A stretch of DNA of 52,829 nucleotides from an uncultured Hymenobacter sp. GTDB taxonomy: Bacteria; Bacteroidota; Bacteroidia; Cytophagales; Hymenobacteraceae. The stretch lies in NCBI GenBank assembly GCA_913776615.1, contig CAJYPK010000029.1, forward strand, positions 1-52,829. The letters are read 5' to 3'. This document shows, piece by piece, positions 22,930-31,085 of this stretch (its first letter is position 1; every line of letters begins with the position of its first letter). The position numbers and the translations under genes were made by a program. The notes under the pieces were generated by a model. That model was not told the DNA's origin and did no database searches. It saw only the letters and a list, made by a program, of their open reading frames with translations.

Positions 22930-23838
22930 ATGCTCACGCCCGACCCGCCCCTTCCCGCTGCCCCGGCGCCCGCGCCGCCCCCGGCCCCCCGCCGGGGCTG
23001 GCGACGCTGGGTACTGTTGGGTCTGCTGCTGGGGCTACTGGGGGGCGGGGCCTATTATCTCCGCCACCAGCGTCTGCTCAATCGCTACGCCCGCCGCACC
23101 TGGGCTACGCTGACTACGCGCTACCTCACGGGCCACGAGCGCACCCCGCTACTGGCTGGCTATTCGGTGCATGGCATCGACGTATCGGCCTATCAGGGCC
23201 ACATCGACTGGCCCCGGGTAGCGCAGCAGCAGGTACGCTTTGCCTTCATTAAGGCCAGCGAGGGGGCTACCATGCGCGACGCCCGCTTTCAGCGCAATTG
23301 GCGCGAGGCCCGCCGGGCCGGCATTCTCAGCGGGGCTTACCACTACTACCAGCCCAACCGCGATGGCGGCGAGCAGGCCAGCCTTTTTATTGCTACGGTG
23401 CCTATTCGGGTTGGCGACCTGCCCCCCGTGCTCGACGTAGAGGCTACGCGCTTTCACGATGTAGCCGAGATGCGCCGCGGCGTGCAGCAATGGCTGACTA
23501 CTGTACAGGCGCACTACGGGGTACGCCCCATTCTGTATTCCAATTACGCCTTTTACCGCCGTTACCTGGCCGGGCACTTCGACGACTACCCGCTGTGGCT
23601 GGCCCACTACGAAGTAGCCCGCCCCACCCTGCCCGCCGAGCGCTGGATTATCTGGCAACACTCCGACGAAGCCTACGTGCCCGGCATCCGGGGCACGGTC
23701 GATTTCAACGTTTTTCAGGGCAGCTACGCCGCTTTACAGGCGCTGCGCGTGGCCCCGCTCCCCAGTCCCAAAAAAACCGCCCGGCCCGGCAGCCTTCGCA
23801 AGCTGCTGAACCGGGCGACCTCGGTAGTGGAGCGCTGA
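22930..23838 (+). CDS. GH25-family lysozyme (N,O-diacetylmuramidase), membrane-anchored, 302 aa
   Basis: A proline-rich cytosolic N-terminus is followed by one transmembrane helix (about residues 27-42) and a GH25 domain from residue 78. GIDVSAYQGHIDW supplies the first catalytic Asp, FIKASEG the substrate strand, PVLDVE the DxE pair, and the end DFNVF is typical. It hydrolyses peptidoglycan in the periplasm. The ATG at 22930 was preferred over an upstream frame that overlaps VF530. The C-terminal 40 residues are basic and probably disordered. Confidence 0.93.
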   Translation: MLTPDPPLPAAPAPAPPPAPRRGWRRWVLLGLLLGLLGGGAYYLRHQRLLNRYARRTWATLTTRYLTGHERTPLLAGYSVHGIDVSAYQGHIDWPRVAQQQVRFAFIKASEGATMRDARFQRNWREARRAGILSGAYHYYQPNRDGGEQASLFIATVPIRVGDLPPVLDVEATRFHDVAEMRRGVQQWLTTVQAHYGVRPILYSNYAFYRRYLAGHFDDYPLWLAHYEVARPTLPAERWIIWQHSDEAYVPGIRGTVDFNVFQGSYAALQALRVAPLPSPKKTARPGSLRKLLNRATSVVER

Positions 23839-23847
23839 GGCGAAGAC

Positions 23848-24069
23848 CTACATTTTAGTCTTCATCTTCTCACCGTCCATTTTGTCTTTGTGCATTTTGC
23901 CCATCTTTTCTTTGTGCATCTTGCCTTCTTTCTTCTCCTCTTTCATCTTGCCGTCCATCATTTTACCATCGGCCATTTTGCCTTCTTTGGCTGGCGTGGT
24001 TTGGGCGTGGGCGGTGAGAAACAGGCCCGACAGGGCAAGGCCAGCAACGAGTTTCAGCGAGTTTTTCAT
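23848..24069 (-). CDS. Met/Lys-rich exported small protein (MXKDX-repeat-like), 73 aa
   Basis: A signal peptide (1-22, ending AHAQ) is followed by about 50 residues of low complexity: repeated G-K-M, H-K-E-K-M and H-K-D-K-M units, almost only Met, Lys, Asp, Glu, Gly and His. This resembles the pentapeptide MXKDX-repeat family of secreted proteins. Met/His density suggests soft-metal (for example copper) binding in the periplasm, but that is inference. The start at 24069 (MKNSLKLVAG) is chosen because the signal peptide begins there. It is convergent with the lysozyme gene with a 9-nt gap. Confidence 0.7.
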   Translation of the reverse strand: MKNSLKLVAGLALSGLFLTAHAQTTPAKEGKMADGKMMDGKMKEEKKEGKMHKEKMGKMHKDKMDGEKMKTKM

Positions 24070-24145
24070 GGGTTGGGGGTGAAAGAAATAGGGTGATTCC
24101 GGCCGAAAGTTGAGCTTTATTTCTGACATGCCGCGTGAAGGCAAA

Positions 24146-24565
24146 ATGAATACCCAAATTATGTACTTACCTAGTTCCCAGCGTTTTTTCAACTACTTCA
24201 TCATCAGCCTGACGGCCCTGGCCGCGGCGGCCTGCGGCGGCAGCAAATCCCTGTTCACGCAGTCGGGCGAAGGCTCCTACTACGCCGATAAGTTCGACGG
24301 CCGGCGCACGGCCAGCGGCGAGCCCTACCGCCCGGGCCAGCTCACGGCGGCCCACAATACCCTACCCTTCGGTACCAAGCTCAAGGTGACCAACACCCGC
24401 AACGGCCACTCGGTAAAAGTGGTCGTCAACGACCGTGGCCCCCACTCCAAGGGCCGCATTATCGACGTATCGAAAAAAGCCGCCCGCAAGCTCGACATCA
24501 TCGACGCCGGCGTAGCCCCCATGAAGCTCCAGGTGCTGCAAATGGGTCCCGCGTCCCGCAAATAG
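24146..24565 (+). CDS. rlpA: RlpA-like septal ring lytic transglycosylase / DPBB lipoprotein, 139 aa
   Basis: A lipoprotein signal ends at AAAACGG (lipobox Cys near residue 30). A double-psi beta-barrel follows: GEGSYYADKFDGRRTASGEP, NTLPFGTKLKVTN, and VNDRGPHSKGRIIDVSKKAA with the catalytic-type Asp-Arg-Gly. RlpA cleaves glycan strands at the septum. The usual C-terminal SPOR domain is absent, so it is the short form common in Bacteroidota. The start may be 24146 or a Met five codons later. Followed by a strong terminator. Confidence 0.88.
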   Translation: MNTQIMYLPSSQRFFNYFIISLTALAAAACGGSKSLFTQSGEGSYYADKFDGRRTASGEPYRPGQLTAAHNTLPFGTKLKVTNTRNGHSVKVVVNDRGPHSKGRIIDVSKKAARKLDIIDAGVAPMKLQVLQMGPASRK

Positions 24566-24572
24566 CCCCGCG

Positions 24573-24615
24573 CAAAAAAGCGGCCCCCGCTGGGTAGCGG
24601 GGGCCGCTTTTTTGC
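24573..24615 (+). terminator. Rho-independent terminator after rlpA
   Basis: AAAAAAGCGGCCCCCGCT, loop GGGT, AGCGGGGGCCGCTTTTTT is a perfect 18-bp stem with A- and U-runs on either side, 8 nt after the stop. It is symmetrical and could act in both directions. Confidence 0.93.
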
Positions 24616-24631
24616 GTGCCATCTTCGCAGC

Positions 24632-24826
24632 ATGAACATTCGTAAGCAGCTCACCTGGACGCCGCCCGCTGGCGGCAATCGCTTTTCCGCCCTCGACAGC
24701 TTTGTGCGCGCCGCCGAAGACGAAGATTGGACGGAAGCTGAAATTCAATTTATTATCGACGAGGTAGTGGAGGCCCGCGACGATGCCGAGGGTTTGGCCA
24801 TTCTCGTGAGCTATACCCGCCGCTAG
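24632..24826 (+). CDS. Small hypothetical protein, 64 aa
   Basis: The protein MNIRKQLTWTPPAGGNRFSA... is acidic and helical, with DEDWTEAEIQFIIDEVVEA near the centre. No recognised domain. The codon pattern is typical of the genome and the frame ends 1 nt before the stop of the convergent DUF6799 gene. It is likely real but without assigned role. Confidence 0.55.
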   Translation: MNIRKQLTWTPPAGGNRFSALDSFVRAAEDEDWTEAEIQFIIDEVVEARDDAEGLAILVSYTRR

Positions 24827-24827
24827 C

Positions 24828-25433
24828 CTAGCGCCCAGCTTTGGCCTTCGCTTTGGCAGCTTCTTTTTCAGCCTTGGCGCGCTCCTTTTCGGCCTTTTCG
24901 CGAGCCTTTTCAATCTCTTTGCGTTTGCCAGGATGCTTGAGATCATAGGCCACGAGCTTGCGCACACTGTCGGCTTCCATCATCTCGCGCTTGGTAGTAA
25001 GGCGGCCGGTGAGCGATAAGTAGTCGCCCTCGCCCATCTGCGAGGTGACGCCCTCTACGTTGGTTACCTGGCCTTTGGTCGTGATGAGGGTACCGTTGAG
25101 CAGGCGCTTGTCTTGCTCAATCGGGGCCGTGCGGCCCAGCTCGGTGAGAATAACGCGACCATCTTGCAGCATCAGGCCGTCTTTAGCCATTACGCCGCTG
25201 GTTTTCGCGCGGGTAGGCGCCGCGGCTCCCCCGGCGCGGCGCGGGGCCACCACCCGGCGCGGAGCCAGCACGCGGCGAGCGGCGGGCGGCTGGGTGGCTG
25301 GGGTTGGAGCCGCACCCGTTGGAGCCGTACCCTGGGCTGGGGTGGCGGCCGGAGTCGGCTGGGTTTGGGCCTCGGCGCCGAGTGTCAGCAGCAGCGCTGC
25401 CCCGAGCAGTAATGAAGAGGTGATCACTTTCAT
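24828..25433 (-). CDS. DUF6799-type secreted protein with coiled C-terminus, 201 aa
   Basis: A signal peptide (1-22, ending GAEAQ) is followed by a proline/alanine-rich stretch with an RRVLAPRRVVAPRR motif. A DUF6799-like repeat follows (DGLMLQDGRVILTELG, then LLNGTLITTKGQVTNVEG and MGEGDYLSLTGRL). The end is a highly charged Lys/Glu/Ala coiled coil of about 40 residues. Periplasmic or exported; function unknown. The low-complexity tail may bind nucleic acid or simply be a spacer. Confidence 0.75.
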   Translation of the reverse strand: MKVITSSLLLGAALLLTLGAEAQTQPTPAATPAQGTAPTGAAPTPATQPPAARRVLAPRRVVAPRRAGGAAAPTRAKTSGVMAKDGLMLQDGRVILTELGRTAPIEQDKRLLNGTLITTKGQVTNVEGVTSQMGEGDYLSLTGRLTTKREMMEADSVRKLVAYDLKHPGKRKEIEKAREKAEKERAKAEKEAAKAKAKAGR

Positions 25434-25701
25434 ATAGCGTAGGAAAAGAGAAAAATAAGCAAGCGAAGGGGTAAGACAAACGCCGTGGCGAATAAGCTAA
25501 GAGCTAGCCACACAGCTGCATGTACGGGAGTAAACGGGCAAACAGATGTTGTATTATGCGCCACTAAATAAGGAGTGGTATTTGCAAAATACAAATTTAT
25601 GCGTGGCCATTCATTTAGGCCAGCCCAACGCCATAACCTTTTTTCGCGTTCAAAGCAACGACCAGGTGGCCGGCTAGTTGCGCCGCCGCTTTCTTCGCAA
25701 T

Positions 25702-26637
25702 ATGGACTATAAAGACTATTACAAAATCCTGGGCGTCGAGAAAACGGCGACCACTGAGCAGATTAAGAAGGCTTACCGCAAGCTCGCGCGCCAATACCAC
25801 CCCGACGTTAACCCCAACGACGCCACGGCCGAGCAGAAGTTCAAGGAAGCTAACGAGGCCAACGAAGTGCTGTCGGACCCCGAAAAGCGGCAGAAATACG
25901 ACCAATTAGGAGCTGACTACCAGCGCTACCAACAGGCCGGGGGCGGCCGCGGCCCGGGTGCCGGAGCCGGCGGCTTCGATTGGAGCCAATATGCCCAGGG
26001 CGGCGGGGGCGGCTTCGGGGGCTTCGGCGGCGGGCAGTTTGAAGGAGAAGACTTTTCTGATTTTTTCAGCTCCATGTTCGGCGGCATGGGTGGCGGGGGT
26101 GGCCGTAGCAGCCGGCCCGGCGCGGGCCAAGACTATCAGGCCGAGCTGGAGCTCACCTTGCAGGAAGCCTACGAGGGTGGGCCGCGCACCATCACGGTCA
26201 ATGGGAAGAATCTGCGGATTACCATCCACCCGGGGGTGGCCGATGGACAAACCATCCGGCTGCGCGATCAGGGTGGCCCCGGCCGCAACGGCGGCCCCAA
26301 TGGCTCGCTGCTCATCACTTTCCGCATCTTGCCCGATGCCCGCTACGCCCGCTCCGGCGACGACCTCACCCAGGACGTGCCCGTGCCGCTCTACCGCGCC
26401 CTGCTCGGCGGCGAGCAAACGGTAGAAACGCTCGGCGGCCCGGTCAAAATCAAGCTCAAGCCCGAAACGGCCAACGGCAGCCGGCTGCGCCTGCGCGGCA
26501 AAGGCTTCCCGGTGTACCGCGAGCCGGGCAAGCACGGCGACCTCTACCTGCGTCTCAACGTGCAGCTTCCCACCAACCTCACCGACGAGGAGCGCGCCCT
26601 CATCCAACAGCTGGCCCAGCTGCGCGGCGAGGCCTAG
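25702..26637 (+). CDS. cbpA: CbpA-type DnaJ co-chaperone, 311 aa
   Basis: An N-terminal J domain (residues 1-68) has the HPD motif in YHPDVNP and stimulates DnaK. A Gly/Phe-rich region spans about 75-135 (GGGGGFGGFGGG). The C-terminal client-binding domains CTD-I and CTD-II follow from 140. The zinc-finger region of DnaJ is absent, as in CbpA. The ATG at 25702 (MDYKDYY) is used rather than an upstream TTG. It is directly followed by cbpM, confirming the pair. Confidence 0.93.
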   Translation: MDYKDYYKILGVEKTATTEQIKKAYRKLARQYHPDVNPNDATAEQKFKEANEANEVLSDPEKRQKYDQLGADYQRYQQAGGGRGPGAGAGGFDWSQYAQGGGGGFGGFGGGQFEGEDFSDFFSSMFGGMGGGGGRSSRPGAGQDYQAELELTLQEAYEGGPRTITVNGKNLRITIHPGVADGQTIRLRDQGGPGRNGGPNGSLLITFRILPDARYARSGDDLTQDVPVPLYRALLGGEQTVETLGGPVKIKLKPETANGSRLRLRGKGFPVYREPGKHGDLYLRLNVQLPTNLTDEERALIQQLAQLRGEA

Positions 26638-26677
26638 CAAGTTGCTTTCATACAATTTTTTAGTCAATATCCAGCCT

Positions 26678-27004
26678 ATGGAAACCCGCGTTCTGCTGCT
26701 GACCTTCCAGGAAGTTGATACCCGCTACGGCCTGGGCCGCGCCGCGCTGCACCAGTTTGTTGAGCTGGGCCTGCTGCGCCCCGCTCCCGCCCCCGACACC
26801 ATTGAGGTCGAGGAGCCTGATGAGCTGCTACCGCGCCTGGCACGCTTGCACCACGGCCTGGGCCTGGCACCCGAGGCCATCGACTTGGTACTACTCATGC
26901 GCCAGCGCCTGCTGAGCCTACAAACCGCGCTGGCCCGCGAAACTGCCCGCGCCCGCGATTTAGAGCTTTTTCTGCGTGGCCACGGCGCAGTGAGCGACAT
27001 CTAG
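26678..27004 (+). CDS. cbpM: CbpM-type chaperone modulator, 108 aa
   Basis: LTFQEVDTRYGLGRAALHQF, then ELGLLRP and RLARLHHGLGL, fit the MerR-like helical fold of CbpM, which binds the J domain of CbpA and inhibits it. It lies 40 nt after cbpA on the same strand, the conserved order. The ATG at 26678 is chosen over an upstream one in a non-conserved frame. Length is normal. Confidence 0.85.
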   Translation: METRVLLLTFQEVDTRYGLGRAALHQFVELGLLRPAPAPDTIEVEEPDELLPRLARLHHGLGLAPEAIDLVLLMRQRLLSLQTALARETARARDLELFLRGHGAVSDI

Positions 27005-27073
27005 CGCCCCAGCTCATTCGCGCTTAATCCAAGTCTACTTTCGAAGCTGTTTAGGAAGTAGGTCAATAAGCAT

Positions 27074-27171
27074 GTTTGTCATGCTGAGCTTGCCGAAGCA
27101 TCTCGCCCGCTTCGTTGCTAAGCAATTCAACGAAGCGGGCGAGATGCTTCGGCAAGCTCAGCATGACAAAC
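27074..27171. repeat. REP-like palindrome R2, perfect 44-bp arms
   Basis: GTTTGTCATGCTGAGCTTGC... at 27074-27117 is an exact inverted copy of 27128-27171 around a 10-nt loop. It is the best-preserved member of the family and sits between cbpM and the convergent pseudogene. It may terminate both. Confidence 0.95.
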
Positions 27172-27247
27172 GTGTTGAGCAGGAAGATTTTCTAAGCAGC
27201 TTCTTTACTAAAGAAGCGGGTTACTTACCCGGTGATTTTTATCTTCC

Positions 27248-27952
27248 CTAAAGGCTGCGCTCCCGTTCAAATACCACTCGCGCTGCACCTTGCCTCACCA
27301 CTAGTGTCTCGGGAGATTGATGGCGCACCAAGCGGAAAACCTTGTTTGTGCCAGCGGCATAAGGCGTACCTTGGTTAACGGGTAGTTCCAGACGGTAGGC
27401 GGTGCTGCCTGCTGGGCACTCCTGCCGCCAAGTACTAACGCCCAGGCTTTGCACGCTCAGCCAGCGGGTACCGCGGGGCACCCGCAGCACTGCGTACCCG
27501 GCGGTGTCGCTCATTACCGATGCCACTATCTCGCCTTGCTCAACATGCGCAGTGATAGTAGCGTAGGGCAGCGGCGCGGAGCCGGCCCCACCGGCAAGCG
27601 AACGTGCCAGCACCAGAAACTCCAGCCTCAGCGAGTCGGGCGGGGTAGCGAGCGGCCGGGCTGCTACGATCGCTGCCACGGGCGGTACGGCCTCAAATTG
27701 CAAGTACAGCTTATTGCCTCGCAGGTGATAAACTCCTTGTCCGTAGCGCCCACTGCTCACGTTATCGCTCCACTGGCTGTATGCAAACGTGTGGTCGGGG
27801 GCTAGGCATACTGTTTGGCCGGTCTACGTGATGACGCCCGGCCCCCGCGTTTCGGTGTAGCAGCCCGTGGCGAGTCGCATCGGCGCGCAGGCCGACAGGC
27901 CCGCCAACGGCAGTACCAGCGCGAAGCGCAGCAAGGGCCACCAGTAGTTCAT
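27248..27952 (-). pseudogene. Lipoprotein gene interrupted by an in-frame amber codon
   Basis: From an ATG at 27952 the minus strand encodes a lipoprotein signal (LPLAGLSAC, lipobox Cys22) and 42 codons, then TAG at 27826-27824. The same frame continues without interruption for 191 more codons to the stop at 27248, with normal coding character (for example GRYGQGVYHLRGNKLYLQFE). An internal GTG at 27760 would give a 170-aa product without a signal peptide. So this is a one-base nonsense mutation, a sequencing error, or readthrough. The family is not recognised; the C-terminal part looks like a carboxypeptidase-regulatory-type beta domain. Confidence 0.75.
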
Positions 27953-27991
27953 TGGCAGCTAAGGTACTACCTACGCAGCCACGCAGTAGTC

Positions 27992-28735
27992 CTACACCGC
28001 ATTGACGGCCAGCGCCAGCAGCAAGCCACCCAACGTAGCGCCCAGCTTGGGCCAGTTGAGGCGGTGTTCGGGACTAGTTTCGAAGAGGATGGTCGTCGAA
28101 ACGTGCAGAAAAGTACCAGCCACGAAGCCCAGCAGCCCCGCGTATACGGCCGAGCCCAGCAGCCGCTCCAGCACTAGGTAGTTGCTGAACACCAGCCCCA
28201 CCGGCGAGGCCAGCGCAAACACCAGCAGCCACGGCCACATCCTCCGCAAAGACCCTAGCCGCAGGAGCAGCAGCGTAGCCAGCGCCACGGCCGCCGGCAC
28301 GTGGTGCAACGCTACCCCCAGCACCAAGGCATAAAAGTGCTTGCCAATTTCCCCGCTCCCCACCCCTTTTACCAGGATACTACCCTCCAGCAGCGAGTGC
28401 ACCACCAGGGCCAGCACCAGCAGCAGCGGCACGCGGCCCTGCTCGCTGGCATCGGGCGCGTGCACGTGGCCGTGCTCGATGCCCTGCGATAAAACCTCCA
28501 GCAGCAGCTGCCCAAAGAATCCTGCCAGCACCCAATAGCCTACTCGCTGGGGCGTAGCGGGCAGCAGCGTCAGGGCTTCGGGCAGGATGTGCGTGATGGT
28601 AAGCGCAAACAGGTACGACCCGCTAAAGGCCAGCAGCGGCTTGAGCCACTGCGCAGTACGCGCCACGGGTACCATCCCGACTAACACCCCCGCCCCCAGC
28701 ACCGCCACCGTCAATAAACTTATCGCAATCCACAT
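27992..28735 (-). CDS. ZIP family metal transporter, 247 aa
   Basis: There are eight hydrophobic segments. A variable cytosolic loop after TM3 is His-rich (EHGHVHAPD), and the conserved VVHSLLEGSIL (TM4) and LHHVPAAVALATLLLL (TM5) place His residues in the metal path. It imports zinc, iron or manganese across the inner membrane. The ATG at 28735 (MWIAISLL) was chosen because an ATG ten codons upstream would lie inside the inverted repeat at 28751-28802. That repeat is a candidate metal-dependent operator. It is followed by the interrupted lipoprotein gene. Confidence 0.87.
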   Translation of the reverse strand: MWIAISLLTVAVLGAGVLVGMVPVARTAQWLKPLLAFSGSYLFALTITHILPEALTLLPATPQRVGYWVLAGFFGQLLLEVLSQGIEHGHVHAPDASEQGRVPLLLVLALVVHSLLEGSILVKGVGSGEIGKHFYALVLGVALHHVPAAVALATLLLLRLGSLRRMWPWLLVFALASPVGLVFSNYLVLERLLGSAVYAGLLGFVAGTFLHVSTTILFETSPEHRLNWPKLGATLGGLLLALAVNAV

Positions 28736-28750
28736 AGGGGCACAAAACAA

Positions 28751-28802
28751 CAGAACTTGCAGCAATGTTGCGGCTGTTTTCGCAACACTGCTGCAAGTTC
28801 TG
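28751..28802. promoter_or_regulatory. 22-bp inverted repeat upstream of the ZIP transporter
   Basis: CAGAACTTGCAGCAATGTTGCG (28751-28772) and its inverted copy (28781-28802, one mismatch) frame an 8-nt spacer, with inner half-sites TGTTGCG and CGCAACA. It starts 16 nt upstream of the ZIP start codon. A Zur/Fur-type operator or an RNA switch are possible; a terminator for the lipoprotein upstream is an alternative. Confidence 0.55.
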
Positions 28803-28861
28803 CAATCAGGTTTGAATCAAGCTTCAGTAATTCCTTACTGTTGAGCTACTACTTCTTACTT

Positions 28862-29242
28862 TTATTGACGACGGGCGCCGGCCTGGCCCTGGGCCGTATC
28901 GGGCGTAGCCGAGTCGGCGTTGTTTTTGCCGCCGCTGGCCTTGCCTTCGCCCGGCTTCATGGCCGTACCTTCCTGCGTATCGGCCGACATTACGGCACCG
29001 GCGGAAGGAGCAGGACGCTTTTCGAGGCGCGTGCCCGAGTTGAGGGGCTCGCTGATGGCCGCGCCTTTCTCCTGGCTCGGGGCGTAGTCGGTAGCCTGGT
29101 CGAAGTTGTCGCTGGGGCGGGTGCCCGGGGGAATCATGTCAACCGATACTTTATTCTCGGGGCGCCAGTCGGAAGGCTCGCTGCTGCACGAGGCAAACAG
29201 CAGCACCGCGGCCGGAGCCAGGCAGGAAAGCAGCTTTTTCAT
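28862..29242 (-). CDS. Small lipoprotein, low complexity, 126 aa
   Basis: The signal MKKLLSCLAPAAVLLFASC ends in a lipobox (FASC, Cys19). The mature part is hydrophilic, rich in Ser, Pro, Gly, Ala and acidic residues, and looks disordered. No family recognised. It lies just before the YcxB-like gene's stop (66 nt gap, same strand). Probably an outer- or inner-membrane-anchored lipoprotein. Confidence 0.7.
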   Translation of the reverse strand: MKKLLSCLAPAAVLLFASCSSEPSDWRPENKVSVDMIPPGTRPSDNFDQATDYAPSQEKGAAISEPLNSGTRLEKRPAPSAGAVMSADTQEGTAMKPGEGKASGGKNNADSATPDTAQGQAGARRQ

Positions 29243-29307
29243 ACGGGTAAAAGTCTTGGCGAAACGTAAAGGAAAAACTCGGAAAGGGCCGGGTTATACG
29301 GCCGGCA

Positions 29308-29928
29308 CTAGGCCGCGGTGGTATCGGTGAGCAGGCCCTTGCGGCGCAGCAGCGCCTCAAACAGCTTGCGGTCGTTGTCGTTGTTGAACAAACGCAGGGG
29401 CAAATGTAGAAACACCGGCACGTCGAACGTGCTGGCTACCCAGCGGCGCCAGGCGGCCAGCTCGGCCGGCGGGGCGGCCGGCTTGAGGTACAGCAGGAAG
29501 GCATCGGGCTCGCGGCGCACGCGGCCAATCTGGTCCCAGGGCAGCGCCATCGCCCGCTGCTCGCTCTGGCGCAGGATGAACTGGCGCTGGTCGGCCTCGT
29601 AATTCATGCGCTCAAACAGCGGCTTGCTTTGCTCCATCTGCGTCACGCCCGTCACGAGCGACGAGCGAATGAGCACGAATACCGCCGCCAGGGCCACGCC
29701 CAGCAGCAGCCACCACCACGAATGCCAGATGGCGGCTGGCAATATCCCCACCGCAAATGGAATGAGGGCGTACCACCACTCCTTACGCCACACCTCGGCC
29801 ATGGCGATGCGGGTGTAGGTGTTGGGGTCAAACTGGTACTTCTTGGTTTTAATCGTGCCGGGCAACGACTGCGGCACCTGCTGCTGGCGGTAGCCGCCAC
29901 CCCCGCCGCGCTGGTTGGGTAGGTTCAT
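29308..29928 (-). CDS. YcxB-like membrane protein, 206 aa
   Basis: A Gly-rich N-terminus is followed by two adjacent transmembrane helices (about residues 52-68 and 70-88). The C-terminal half contains LPWDQIGRVRREPDAFLLYL, then VPVFLHLPLRLFNNDNDRKL, which resembles the YcxB-like domain (W-x-x-I-x-x-V...F-x-L-Y-L, then P-x-x-x-F). Function unknown in all members. Its start is 4 nt from an R6 repeat (29932), so its promoter must lie in or beyond that element. Confidence 0.7.
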   Translation of the reverse strand: MNLPNQRGGGGGYRQQQVPQSLPGTIKTKKYQFDPNTYTRIAMAEVWRKEWWYALIPFAVGILPAAIWHSWWWLLLGVALAAVFVLIRSSLVTGVTQMEQSKPLFERMNYEADQRQFILRQSEQRAMALPWDQIGRVRREPDAFLLYLKPAAPPAELAAWRRWVASTFDVPVFLHLPLRLFNNDNDRKLFEALLRRKGLLTDTTAA

Positions 29929-29931
29929 AAG

Positions 29932-29966
29932 ATCGCGGATTTAACGGATTTAACGGATTTCGCTGA
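29932..29966. repeat. Dispersed short repeat R6, copy 2
   Basis: GATCGCGGATTTAACGGATT with a further GGATTTCGC, in 9-bp units. It lies immediately before the YcxB-like start codon. From 29967 to 30129 I see nothing else. Confidence 0.7.
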
Positions 29967-30129
29967 TGCTAGCGGCGACCGGTTTTACCGATAAATAATT
30001 GTTAATTAGTAAGCTTGACAGTTAATTTAAGATTATTCTCCAACCGCTAATCTGGCGGTTGCCAGTGGTGAAACGCGCTGCTTCGGTTGCTGAATAATGG
30101 TGCCGCTGGCTCAGAGTGGCAGGGCGGCC

Positions 30130-31005
30130 TTACTCTATGGTAAATGCTTTGAGGCTGAGATCCAGGATGTGGGCGGAGTGGGTAAGCGCGCCCACCGAGA
30201 TGTAATCGACGCCCGTGGCGGCTACTTCGGCGATAGTTTGCTCGGTGATGCCCCCGCTGGCCTCCAGCGGCAAGCGACCGGCTACCAGGGCCACGGCCTC
30301 GCGCAGCAGGGGCGGCGGCATGTTGTCGAGCATAATGCGGGTGATGCCCCCGGCTTGCAGCGCTTCTTCCACCTCGGCCAGCGTGCGGGTTTCAACCACG
30401 ATGGGCAGGTCGCGCCCGGTGCGGCGCAGGTACTCGTGGGTGGCCGTGATGGCCGCCGCCACGCCCCCAGCGTAGTCTACGTGATTGTCCTTCAACATAA
30501 TCATGTCGAACAATCCGTAGCGGTGATTGACGCCGCCCCCGATGAGCACCGCCCATTTCTCGCAGATGCGGAAATTGGGGGTCGTCTTGCGGGTATCGAG
30601 CAGCCGGGCCTTGGTACCGGCCAGCCGGGCCGTGAGCTGTGCCGTGTGCGTGGCAATACCACTCATACGCTGCATGCAGTTGAGTACCAGCCGTTCGGCG
30701 GTGAGGATGCTGCGGGCCGGGCCTTCCACCGTGAAAGCTACGTCGCCGTGCTTCACCCGCGCCCCGTCGGCCAGCTGCACGCTGAGCGTGAGTGCGGGGT
30801 CTACTTCCTTGAAAATCAGCTCGGCCAGCTGCACGCCGGCCAGGACGCCCTCGGCTTTCACCAGCAGCTTGGCGCGGTTGCGGGCCTCGGCCGGAATAGC
30901 CGCCAGGGCCGAGTGGTCGCCGTCGCCCACGTCTTCGGCCAGGGCCGTGCGAATAAACGTGGTGAGCGCTGCGGGCGTAAGGTAAGGAGCGGGATAAGCT
31001 AACAC
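30130..31005 (-). CDS. nadC: Nicotinate-nucleotide pyrophosphorylase (carboxylating), 291 aa
   Basis: Converts quinolinate and PRPP to nicotinate mononucleotide in NAD synthesis. The quinolinate/PRPP-binding DTRKTTP, MLKDNH and LEASGGI are present, and N-terminal EDVGDGDHSAL is typical. Length is normal. No ATG fits the N-terminus; the frame begins at a GTG (31005) which is only 4 nt after a -7 box (TACCTTTG), predicting a leaderless GTG-start mRNA. It is downstream of the DUF4783 gene, but a terminator separates them. Confidence 0.95.
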   Translation of the reverse strand: MLAYPAPYLTPAALTTFIRTALAEDVGDGDHSALAAIPAEARNRAKLLVKAEGVLAGVQLAELIFKEVDPALTLSVQLADGARVKHGDVAFTVEGPARSILTAERLVLNCMQRMSGIATHTAQLTARLAGTKARLLDTRKTTPNFRICEKWAVLIGGGVNHRYGLFDMIMLKDNHVDYAGGVAAAITATHEYLRRTGRDLPIVVETRTLAEVEEALQAGGITRIMLDNMPPPLLREAVALVAGRLPLEASGGITEQTIAEVAATGVDYISVGALTHSAHILDLSLKAFTIE

Positions 31006-31009
31006 CCGG

Positions 31010-31017
31010 CAAAGGTA
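31010..31017 (-). promoter_or_regulatory. -7 promoter element of nadC
   Basis: TACCTTTG on the minus strand followed by CCGG and the GTG start. TTT, close to TTG, stands 19 bp upstream at the end of the terminator's U-run. Confidence 0.6.
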
Positions 31018-31035
31018 CGCCAGCGGGCGGGCGCA

Positions 31036-31067
31036 TAAAAAAACCCGGCTGCGGGCAGCAGCCGGGT
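31036..31067 (-). terminator. Rho-independent terminator after the DUF4783 gene
   Basis: On the minus strand ACCCGGCTGC, loop TGCCC, GCAGCCGGGT is followed by TTTTTT. It is 18 nt past the stop of the DUF4783 gene and overlaps the -33 region of the nadC promoter. Confidence 0.9.
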
Positions 31068-31085
31068 CGAGAGCGGGTAAGCCCG

